From: Pseudosulfitobacter pseudonitzschiae
GTDB taxonomy: Bacteria; Pseudomonadota; Alphaproteobacteria; Rhodobacterales; Rhodobacteraceae
Assembly: GCF_900129395.1 (NCBI RefSeq)
Contig: NZ_FQVP01000004.1
Coordinates: 124,001 to 188,000, forward strand
Direction: 5' to 3'
DNA: 64,000 nt
Both the position numbers and the translations under genes were made by a program. The notes below the pieces were generated by a model. It was not told the DNA's origin. It searched no databases and saw nothing but the letters and a program-made list of their open reading frames with translations. Numbering within the stretch: position 1 is the first letter of the stretch; the number at the start of each line of letters is the position of its first letter. This document shows, piece after piece, positions 57,406-64,000 of this stretch.

Positions 57406-57959
57406 GCGATTCAGATCCGAGAAATCAGCTGGTAGACCATCTGCCGGCATTGCGGGCGTTCGCCCTGAGTTTGACGCGCAACGGCGCCGTGGCCGATGAC
57501 ATGGTGCAGGATACCGTCGTCAAAGCCTGGACAAATATCGACAAATTTCAGGAAGGCACCAACATGCGTGCCTGGCTGTTTACCATCCTGCGCAACACCT
57601 ATTACTCCAGCCGTCGCAAGGTAAAACGCGAGGTTGCGGATGTGGACGGCGTTCACACCGGCAACATGGCTGAAAAGCCTGCGCACGATGGCCGCTTGCA
57701 AATGAACGACTTTCGCAAGGCATTTGCCCAGCTGCCCGACGAACAGCGCGAGACACTTGTACTTGTGGGGGCCTCTGGATTTTCCTACGAAGAGGCAGCC
57801 GAGATGTGCGGTGTTGCCGTTGGGACGATCAAAAGCCGTGCCAACCGGGGGCGCAAGCGTCTGGCGGAATTGATGCACCTTGATGACGAGGATTCGATGA
57901 TCATGACCGACAGGGCAACGGTCGCAGTTGTAGCGGCGAACGGCTCTTCCGCGTTCTGA
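57402..57959 (+). CDS. ecfG: EcfG-type RNA polymerase sigma factor
   Basis: The 185-residue ECF sigma factor has region 2 (LPALRAFALSLTRNGAVADDMVQDTVVKAWTN, then MRAWLFTILRNTYYSSRRKVKRE) and region 4 (AFAQLPDEQRETLVLVGASGFSYEEAAEMCGVAVGTIKSRANRGRKRLAELM). The KRE and YYSSRRK stretches are characteristic of ECF15 (EcfG). It directs polymerase to GGAAC-N16/17-CGTT promoters. It is controlled by NepR and PhyR. It ends one base into the kinase start codon (TGATG), so the kinase is translationally linked. Confidence 0.95.
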   Translation: MSDSDPRNQLVDHLPALRAFALSLTRNGAVADDMVQDTVVKAWTNIDKFQEGTNMRAWLFTILRNTYYSSRRKVKREVADVDGVHTGNMAEKPAHDGRLQMNDFRKAFAQLPDEQRETLVLVGASGFSYEEAAEMCGVAVGTIKSRANRGRKRLAELMHLDDEDSMIMTDRATVAVVAANGSSAF

Positions 57960-59695
57960 TGTCAGACCCGGGACGCGACACATCGTCGACCCGGGCGCTT
58001 GCGCGCGGCCTTAGGCTTAGGGTCGCGGCTTTTCTTGCGTTGGCACTGCTGCCCATCGGCGTCATGGGTGTCTTGCAAACCCACGATCTGTCACGAGAAG
58101 TGGACAACCGGTCGGAACTGGCATTGCTGGCGCTGACGAACACCGCCGCCGTATCCGAGCGGCAGGTGTTCGAACGCGCCTTTGGCGCGGCCGAGGCGCT
58201 GACTGCCGTGTTGCAGTTGATGCTGGTCGAACCGGAGCGTTGCGGCAATTACCTGGCCCAATATATCAAGGAAACCGGAAGCTACTCCTTCGTCGGTTTT
58301 CTGGACCCGAACGGAAACATGGTGTGTTCCTCTGGCGGCACCGAAATTAACATAAACAGCTGGTCGAACCTGACACAGCGGTTCGAAGCGCCACGTATGT
58401 GGATCGACCCCACCCACAACAACGGCACGGATGGAAACGGGGCCATCAACGTGCTTTACCCCTCGTATCAGGATGCAACCTTTCGCGGTTATATCGCCAT
58501 GTCGTTGCCGCGCACCGGGCTTGGTGTGCCATGGCAACCCTCGACCACGCGCCGTCCGCTCAGCCTGACCACATACAATGACCGTGGCGACGTTCTGACA
58601 ACGGTGTCGTCAACAGCGGACCAAACGATCTATCTGCCGCAGGATTTCAAATTCGAGCGGCTGGACGGTGACTGGACGCAGACCTTTGTGTCCAAGAACC
58701 AGTTCGGCCAGGAACAGGCCTTTGCCGTGGTGCCGGTGATGCCCGGCCTGGTCTATGCGCTGGCCGCCTGGCCGGTCGAATACCGCAAACCTGCAATCGG
58801 GCGTTTTTCCAGCGCACCGATGCTGTTTCCGTTCCTGATGTTCGTGGCCAGCCTGGCGGTGGCCTATTACGCGGTCGACCGGCTGGTCGTGCGCCACGTG
58901 AAAAACCTGCGCAACAAGGTGCAGGCGTTTTCGCGCACACGCCGGCTGCCGACCACTTCAGACCAGTTTTCCCTGTCAGCCGAGTTGCAGGATCTTGAGG
59001 ATGCGCTGGCCGAGATGGCCTTTCACCTGCTCGACGACGAGGCACAGATGGAAGACGCGCTGCGTGAAAAGAACGTGCTGTTGAAGGAAATCCACCACCG
59101 GGTGCGCAACAACCTGCAACTGATCTCGTCGATCATGAACATGCAGATCCGCAAGGCTTCCGAACCGGAAACGCGCGATATCCTGCGTCGGTTGCAGGAA
59201 CGGGTCATGAGCCTGTCATCGGTGCACAAAAGCGTTTACCAGACCGAAAACCTGAGCCGCACCAACGCGGGCACGCTGATACCTGACCTGTTCGAACGGC
59301 TGGTTGCCTCGAACGGTCCGGCAGGTCTGGATTATCGCCACGAGTTCGACGAAATCGTCCTGTTCCCGGACCAGGCAGTGCCGCTGACCTTGTTGGCATC
59401 CGAGCTGGGCACCAACGCGCTGACCTTCATGGGGGCGCCGGAGGGCGAAAAACCGCATCTTTTTGTGTCACTCAAGCAACTGGAAGCGGGGTCAGCGCGT
59501 TTGGTCTGCGAAAACTCGGTCGGCGCGGACATCCAGGATATGAAACCCAACGACGCTGGGTTGGGCGCGCAGTTGATCCGGGCATTTGCAACGCAGTTGA
59601 ACGGCAAGGTCGAGACCACCTCGACAGACCGTTTGTACCGGACCGAGGTGACCTTTGATGTCGAAGACGTGTTTCACGAACCTGCCGACCATTGA
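57959..59695 (+). CDS. HisKA_2-type sensor histidine kinase, likely PhyR kinase
   Basis: The 578-residue kinase has two membrane segments (about 21-40 and 287-305) around a periplasmic sensor of about 245 residues, then a HAMP-like linker and a HisKA_2 domain with KEIHHRVRNNLQLISSIMNMQ (His near 380). A HATPase_c follows with LLASELGTNAL (N box) and later G-rich segments. This is the PhyK/HWE-like kinase type that signals to PhyR. It is directly after ecfG and should phosphorylate PhyR in response to an extracytoplasmic signal. Confidence 0.88.
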   Translation: MSDPGRDTSSTRALARGLRLRVAAFLALALLPIGVMGVLQTHDLSREVDNRSELALLALTNTAAVSERQVFERAFGAAEALTAVLQLMLVEPERCGNYLAQYIKETGSYSFVGFLDPNGNMVCSSGGTEININSWSNLTQRFEAPRMWIDPTHNNGTDGNGAINVLYPSYQDATFRGYIAMSLPRTGLGVPWQPSTTRRPLSLTTYNDRGDVLTTVSSTADQTIYLPQDFKFERLDGDWTQTFVSKNQFGQEQAFAVVPVMPGLVYALAAWPVEYRKPAIGRFSSAPMLFPFLMFVASLAVAYYAVDRLVVRHVKNLRNKVQAFSRTRRLPTTSDQFSLSAELQDLEDALAEMAFHLLDDEAQMEDALREKNVLLKEIHHRVRNNLQLISSIMNMQIRKASEPETRDILRRLQERVMSLSSVHKSVYQTENLSRTNAGTLIPDLFERLVASNGPAGLDYRHEFDEIVLFPDQAVPLTLLASELGTNALTFMGAPEGEKPHLFVSLKQLEAGSARLVCENSVGADIQDMKPNDAGLGAQLIRAFATQLNGKVETTSTDRLYRTEVTFDVEDVFHEPADH

Positions 59696-59704
59696 CCCCC
59701 TGTC

Positions 59705-61249
59705 ATGATCTCGGAAAACCCGGCAAAGGCACGGATTTTCCTCACGGCATCCGAAGCCTATCCCGCGCTTGAAACCCTTTTTCTGGACGCGGAAGAGGAG
59801 CTGTTGGCAGGCTTTCGCGTGTTTGACCCCGCGACACCGCTGTATTCCGAACGCGCACGCGAGATTGGCGATACGTGGTTCGACCTGATCGAACACACCC
59901 TGCGGCGCGGTGTGCGGTTCCGGATGCTGCTGACCGACTTTGACCCGATCATCCGTCCCGACCTGCACCGCGGCACATGGCTTGCCAAACACCGAATGAT
60001 CCTGGCCGGCGAGGCATCGGGCAATCCGCATCTTCTGGACATCGTGCCCGCCATGCACCCCGCGCGGGTCGGCTGGCTGCCGCGCATCTTCTTCTGGCCA
60101 AAGATCATTTCGGAGATCCGTGCCGAGGTGAAACGGCTGAACGCGCTGCCCCAGCAAGAAGCAGCCATGCAACTGAAGCACGCGCCGGGGCTGGGCCAGT
60201 ATGTTTCAGGCGACCATCCCCAGCTGAAGGTCGGCCTGCGGCAGTTTCCTGCGCTGATCCCGACCACGCACCACCAGAAACTGATTGTCGCCGATGGCAA
60301 GCGGCTGATGCTCGGCGGTCTGGACGTGAACGAACGTCGCTATGACACGCCCGAGCACCAACGCGAGGGTCCGCAAACCTGGCACGACACACAGATCATG
60401 TGCGAAGGCCCGATCGTGGAACAGGCCCAGCGCCATTTGTTCGAAATGCTGGCGGTCACCAATGGCACCCGCGCCCCGCAACCGCTGCCCCTGCTGTTGC
60501 GCACCCTGTCCCGCAAGCACGACAACGCCGCACTGCACATGTCGCCGCGCCCGGTGCTGAACCGGATCGAACAGACGCATTTGAAGCTGATCGCCAAGGC
60601 GCAACACCTGATCTATCTGGAAAGCCAGTATTTCCGCAGCCGCGTCATCACCAAGGCGCTGGCGCGCGCGGCGCGTGAAAAACCCGATCTGAAACTGATT
60701 CTGGTCCTGCCCGCGGCCCCCGACGACGTGGCTTTTGAACATTCAACCAAGAGCGACGCGCGTTTTGGCGAGTACCTGCAAGCGAAATCCGTGAGAAAAG
60801 TGACGCGTGCCTTTGGCAAACGCTGTCTCGTGATGTCCCCCGCCCGTCCTGTCAAACTGGACAAGGACAGCGGTCGCGCAGCGCATTACGATGCGCCAAT
60901 GATCTATTTGCATTCCAAGGTTTCGATCTTTGACGAAACGGATGCGATCATTTCGTCTGCCAACCTGAACGGACGCAGCATGCGCTGGGACACCGAGGTG
61001 GGCACCCATCTGACCGACCAGCAGACAGTTAAGGAACTGAAATCAAGAAGCTTTTCCCACTGGCTACCCAATGATGCAGGGCCCGAGTATCACGATTTGA
61101 ACACCGCCACATCTGCATGGCGCAAGCTGGCTGTACAGAACGCCAAACTGCCCCCGCAACAGCGATCCGGCTTTGTCCTGCCATTCCCGATTGCGCCTGC
61201 CCGCCACTTTGGCCGCAACCTGCCAGCCGTCCCGGAAGAACTGGTCTGA
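59705..61249 (+). CDS. Phospholipase D-like protein
   Basis: The 514-residue protein has two HKD motifs: TTHHQKLIVADGKRLMLGGLD (H-Q-K, then D) near residue 190 and YLHSKVSIFDETDAIISSANLNGRSM (H-S-K, then D) near 400. This is the PLD superfamily bilobal site. The N-terminus has no clear signal peptide. PLD-family members act on phospholipids or cardiolipin, or transfer phosphatidyl groups. It starts 9 bp after the kinase gene, so it is probably part of the stress-response transcript. Confidence 0.85.
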   Translation: MISENPAKARIFLTASEAYPALETLFLDAEEELLAGFRVFDPATPLYSERAREIGDTWFDLIEHTLRRGVRFRMLLTDFDPIIRPDLHRGTWLAKHRMILAGEASGNPHLLDIVPAMHPARVGWLPRIFFWPKIISEIRAEVKRLNALPQQEAAMQLKHAPGLGQYVSGDHPQLKVGLRQFPALIPTTHHQKLIVADGKRLMLGGLDVNERRYDTPEHQREGPQTWHDTQIMCEGPIVEQAQRHLFEMLAVTNGTRAPQPLPLLLRTLSRKHDNAALHMSPRPVLNRIEQTHLKLIAKAQHLIYLESQYFRSRVITKALARAAREKPDLKLILVLPAAPDDVAFEHSTKSDARFGEYLQAKSVRKVTRAFGKRCLVMSPARPVKLDKDSGRAAHYDAPMIYLHSKVSIFDETDAIISSANLNGRSMRWDTEVGTHLTDQQTVKELKSRSFSHWLPNDAGPEYHDLNTATSAWRKLAVQNAKLPPQQRSGFVLPFPIAPARHFGRNLPAVPEELV

Positions 61250-61317
61250 GGGCCGCATTGCTAACGATGTATTAACGCAACCGTGATTATTTGAAATTGA
61301 TTCAACCATTAAATCAT

Positions 61318-61342
61318 GGAACCGACGCTGCACTGCCGTGTT
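61318..61342 (+). promoter_or_regulatory. EcfG-type promoter for the small membrane protein gene
   Basis: GGAAC (61318-61322), 16 bp, TGTT (61339-61342). The spacer GACGCTGCACTGCCG resembles that of the nepR promoter. It lies 37 bp before the start at 61380. Confidence 0.65.
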
Positions 61343-61379
61343 GAGACCCCAGACCCACTTAGAGAGAGAGGATCAGAAC

Positions 61380-61544
61380 ATGAGTATCGACATGCTTGTT
61401 TTTGGGCTTCTTGCCCTCGGATTGGTTGCTGCGATCATCTATGCGACGACTGGCAAACGCAGTGGTCACCAGGAGTCGTCGAACTTTGATATGTCCAAGG
61501 AATTTGGACGTATGAGAGACAAGGGAAGCAACAACTTCCGTTAG
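61380..61544 (+). CDS. Small membrane protein (54 aa), probably stress-induced
   Basis: The 54-residue protein has one membrane segment (MLVFGLLALGLVAAIIYATTG) followed by a basic, Ser/Asn-rich tail ending KGSNNFR. I do not recognise a family. A purine-rich GAGAGAGGA lies before the ATG and an EcfG-type promoter is 37 bp upstream. It follows the stress-response block and is most likely one of its targets. Because it is short it may have been missed in other annotations. Confidence 0.65.
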   Translation: MSIDMLVFGLLALGLVAAIIYATTGKRSGHQESSNFDMSKEFGRMRDKGSNNFR

Positions 61545-61736
61545 ACTCAGGCCGAAACAGATCGGCAAACCAACAATGTGCCGCTTTCCTGACCGTGCCA
61601 TGCCTGAAAAACCCTCGACGGGCAGTGCACGATCAGGGATGCCGCGCACGTTTCGCATTTCTGTCGTCTGACCATCATCCGTCTGTTACCAAAACCGCGC
61701 ATCGCTCCGGGATATCATTCATCCACGGAGCATCCG

Positions 61737-63269
61737 ATGCCACGCATTACCTACACCCGCCGCCAGACCCTGCTGGGCACCGCCGCCCTTGGCGTTTCCA
61801 TGTCCATGCCGTCCCTGTCGCGCGCCCAATCGCGCCCGATGATCACCCACGGTGTGATGTCCGGCGATGTCGCCCATGACGGCGCTGTGATCTGGAGCCG
61901 CGCCGACCGCGAGGCCAAGATGCTGGTGGAATGGGCCACCACCGAAAGCATGACCGACGCACGTGCCGTACCCGCGCTGGCCGTGGGCACGCCCACCGAC
62001 TACACCGGCAAGATGGCCCTGACCGGCCTGCCCAGCGATCAGGACATTTTTTACCGCGTGACCATGGCCGATCTGGCCGATGGCACACTGTCCGAACCCA
62101 CCACCGGCACGTTCCGCACCGCCCCCATGGGCAACCGCGACATCAGCTTTGTCTGGTCGGGCGACACCGCAGGCCAGGGCTGGGGCATCGACGAGGACCG
62201 CGGCGGCATGACCACCTATGCCACCATGCTGAACCACAGCCCGGACTTTTTCCTGCACTCGGGCGACACCGTCTATGCCGACGGTCCGCTGAAAGAAGAG
62301 GTCGAGCTGGCCGACGGCACCCTTTGGAAGAACATCGTCACCCCCGCCAAGACCAAAGTGGCCGAAACGCTGGACGAATTCCGCGGTCAGCACCTGTACA
62401 ACTACATGGACAAGAACGTGAAGGCGCTGAACGCCGCCGTTCCGATCATCGCCCAGTGGGACGACCACGAGGTAACAAACAACTGGTATCCCGACGAGGT
62501 TCTGGCCGAAGACGACCGTTATACCGTCAAGTCCATGCAAACGCTGTCTGCCCGCGCGCACCGTGCGTTCCACGAAATGATGCCGACGCGCCAATCGCTG
62601 GCCGAGCCGATGCGCGTCTATCGCAAGGTGTCCTACGGTCCGTTGCTGGACATTTTTGTCATCGACATGCGCACCTATCGCGGCGACAACACCGCCAACA
62701 CCGAAGCGGAAGGCACGCCGTTCCTTGGCGCCGATCAGCTGGCATGGCTGAAGCGGGAAATGGTGAATTCCACGGCCACGTGGAAGGTCATCGCGTCGGA
62801 CATGCCCATCGGCATGATGGTGCGCGACGGCGACAACATGGAAAACGGTGCGAACGGGGACGGTCCCGTGCTGGGCCGCGAAAAAGACATCGCGGCGGTT
62901 CTGTCTTTCATCAAGGCCGCCGAGATCACCAACACCGTCTGGCTGACCGCCGATGTGCACTACACGGCTGCGCACCATTATTCGCCAGACCGCGCAGTGT
63001 TTCAGGAGTTTGAACCGTTCTGGGAATTCGTGTCAGGCCCGCTGCACGCGGGCACCTTTGGCCCCAGCGATTATGACAACACATTCGGCCCCGAGGTCCG
63101 TTATGCCAAGCACCCCGAGCCGGGTCAGGCCAACCTGCCGCCCAGCGACGGGATGCAATTCTTTGGCAAGGTCGACATCGCCGCCGACACCGGTGTGATG
63201 ACCGTGCGCCTGATGGACAGTGCCGATGTCGAACTGTGGTCGGTCGAGCTGGAACCGAAGCTGGCCTAA
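61737..63269 (+). CDS. phoD: Alkaline phosphatase D (PhoD family), Tat-exported
   Basis: The 510-residue protein starts with a Tat signal (TRRQTLLGTAALG, cleavage near SRA-QS) and reads as PhoD/purple-acid-phosphatase-like: VSGDVAHDGAVIWSRAD, FVWSGDTAGQGWGI, FFLHSGDTVYADGPL, IAQWDDHEVTNNWYPDE and TADVHYTAAHHYSPD. These bind Fe and Ca and hydrolyse phosphomonoesters and diesters in the periplasm. A strong terminator follows. No Pho box was recognised in the 190 bp upstream, and no EcfG site. Confidence 0.9.
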   Translation: MPRITYTRRQTLLGTAALGVSMSMPSLSRAQSRPMITHGVMSGDVAHDGAVIWSRADREAKMLVEWATTESMTDARAVPALAVGTPTDYTGKMALTGLPSDQDIFYRVTMADLADGTLSEPTTGTFRTAPMGNRDISFVWSGDTAGQGWGIDEDRGGMTTYATMLNHSPDFFLHSGDTVYADGPLKEEVELADGTLWKNIVTPAKTKVAETLDEFRGQHLYNYMDKNVKALNAAVPIIAQWDDHEVTNNWYPDEVLAEDDRYTVKSMQTLSARAHRAFHEMMPTRQSLAEPMRVYRKVSYGPLLDIFVIDMRTYRGDNTANTEAEGTPFLGADQLAWLKREMVNSTATWKVIASDMPIGMMVRDGDNMENGANGDGPVLGREKDIAAVLSFIKAAEITNTVWLTADVHYTAAHHYSPDRAVFQEFEPFWEFVSGPLHAGTFGPSDYDNTFGPEVRYAKHPEPGQANLPPSDGMQFFGKVDIAADTGVMTVRLMDSADVELWSVELEPKLA

Positions 63270-63292
63270 GCTTTGCCACCTGAAACACCAAA

Positions 63293-63319
63293 GCCGCCCG
63301 TATCATCGGGCGGCTTTTT
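63293..63319 (+). terminator. Intrinsic terminator after phoD
   Basis: GCCGCCCG, loop TATCAT, CGGGCGGC is followed by TTTTT. It begins 24 bp after the phosphatase stop codon. On the other strand the run is only TTT, so it is mainly for the + direction. Confidence 0.85.
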
Positions 63320-63330
63320 CGTGTGCGGTC

Positions 63331-64000
63331 CTACTCTGCCGCTTCGGTCCGCAGGAACCCACCAGACTGAAGGTTCCAGTACTGCGCGTACAGCCCGCCC
63401 TCTTTCAGCAGCGCCTCGTGGCTGCCGTCCTCGACGATACGACCCTGATCCATCACGATGATCCGGTCCATTTCGGTCAGCGTCGACAGCCGGTGGGCGA
63501 TGGCCAGCACGGTTTTGCCCTGCATCACCCGGTCCAGCGCGGACTGAATCGCCGCCTCGACTTCGCTGTCCAGCGCGCTGGTTGCCTCGTCCAGGATCAG
63601 GATCGGGGCGTTTTTCAGGATGGCGCGCGCCAATGCGATCCGTTGGCGTTGGCCGCCGGACAGTTTCACGCCACGCTCGCCCAGGTGGGCGTGATAGCCG
63701 GTGCGGCCCTTATGGTCTTCCAGATCCAGAATGAAGCTGTGCGCCTCGGCCTCGCGGGCGGCTTGAAACACCTCTTCGTCCGTCGCCTCGGGGCGGCCGT
63801 ATCGTATGTTGTCCATGGCCGAGCGGTTGAACATCGCCGTTTCCTGCGTGACCATGCTGATGCTGCGCCGCAAGCTTTCCTGCGTCACGGTGCTGGTGTC
63901 GGTCCCGTCGATGCTGATCGTGCCGCCTTCGGTCTCGTAGAGCCGCAGCAGCAACGCCACGAGGGTAGATTTCCCCGCGCCCGACGCGCCGACGATGCCG
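63331..64000 (-). CDS. ABC exporter (MsbA-like), C-terminal ATPase domain, 5' end cut by window
   Basis: The last 222 residues of an ABC exporter are visible. They include Walker A GASGAGKST at the window edge, the signature LSGGQRQRIALARA, Walker B ILILDEATSALD and a switch His (AIAHRLSTL), then the usual C-terminal end. The membrane half lies outside the window. Half-size exporters of this kind (MsbA-like) export lipids or drugs. It converges on phoD, with the phoD terminator between. Confidence 0.9.
   Translation of the reverse strand, partial: GIVGASGAGKSTLVALLLRLYETEGGTISIDGTDTSTVTQESLRRSISMVTQETAMFNRSAMDNIRYGRPEATDEEVFQAAREAEAHSFILDLEDHKGRTGYHAHLGERGVKLSGGQRQRIALARAILKNAPILILDEATSALDSEVEAAIQSALDRVMQGKTVLAIAHRLSTLTEMDRIIVMDQGRIVEDGSHEALLKEGGLYAQYWNLQSGGFLRTEAAE

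Noticed and set aside
61555-61572. GCCGA/TCGGC hairpin after the small membrane protein as a terminator
   Set aside because: Only five pairs and no U-tract; too weak to call.
1-64000. Mobile elements, tRNA/rRNA genes and CRISPR arrays
   Set aside because: I found no transposase or integrase, no cloverleaf-like segment at gene gaps, and no regularly spaced repeats; all gaps are short.

Overview
The window is GC-rich, densely coded DNA from an alphaproteobacterium, most likely Rhodobacterales (Roseobacter group). The strongest pointer is a complete general stress response core (PhyR, NepR, EcfG and a HisKA_2-type kinase), which is found only in Alphaproteobacteria. Gene families such as DUF2254, a RutR-like regulator, many ABC importers and overlapping catabolic operons fit the same group. 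I see no rRNA, tRNA, CRISPR array, insertion sequence or phage gene, and no gap between genes longer than about 235 bases. The window looks like stable chromosomal (or chromid) sequence rich in catabolic genes. The first and last genes are cut by the window edges.

Layout. 1-1712: end of an L,D-transpeptidase gene and an RlmD/TrmA-like RNA methyltransferase. 1819-5482: operon of a class V aminotransferase-fold enzyme, an alpha-methylacyl-CoA racemase-like protein and an M20 amidohydrolase, facing an APC-like transporter. 6768-11243: YegD-like Hsp70, an orphan family 5 solute-binding protein, a cupin and a histone-deacetylase-family amidohydrolase. 11317-14283: AceE-like TPP enzyme divergent from an Lrp/AsnC regulator. 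14280-21411: a nucleobase- or heterocycle-type catabolic locus (creatininase-like, ABC ATPase and permease, cytosine-deaminase-like, FAD oxidase, NMT1/THI5-like binding protein) followed by a RutR-like TetR regulator and RidA. A RutR-consensus-like palindrome lies in front of it. 21645-26574: IclR regulator plus a Pot-type ABC importer with both permease halves in one polypeptide.

26802-49245 is a run of 22 genes on the + strand, mostly with overlapping or nearly touching ends. The first part (to 40864) joins a two-subunit CoA-transferase-fold enzyme, a CaiB-type CoA-transferase, 2-hydroxyacid dehydrogenase, class II aldolase, FGGY kinase, TPP enzyme, molybdopterin oxidoreductase, AhpD-like protein, rhodanese, acyl-CoA synthetase and FAD oxidase. 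It diverges from the Pot-type importer across a 224-bp AT-rich region. That region carries two near-identical 17-bp palindromes, each just downstream of a predicted promoter, so importer and pathway are probably co-regulated, plausibly by the neighbouring IclR protein. The second part holds a dipeptide-type ABC transporter (no binding protein), ALDH, SDR, cupin, P1 peptidase and a TTC38-like TPR protein.

49250-56192: cytochrome c, a maleylpyruvate/maleylacetoacetate isomerase plus FAH-family hydrolase pair, DUF2254 membrane protein, FNT channel, Crp/Fnr regulator, a small receiver-like protein and an FAD monooxygenase. 56318-61544: the stress-response core, a phospholipase D-like protein and a 54-residue membrane protein. 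EcfG-type promoters (GGAAC, 16-17 bp, NGTT) can be read in front of phyR, nepR-ecfG, the small membrane protein and the FNT channel. 61737-64000: a Tat-exported PhoD-type phosphatase and the end of an ABC exporter.
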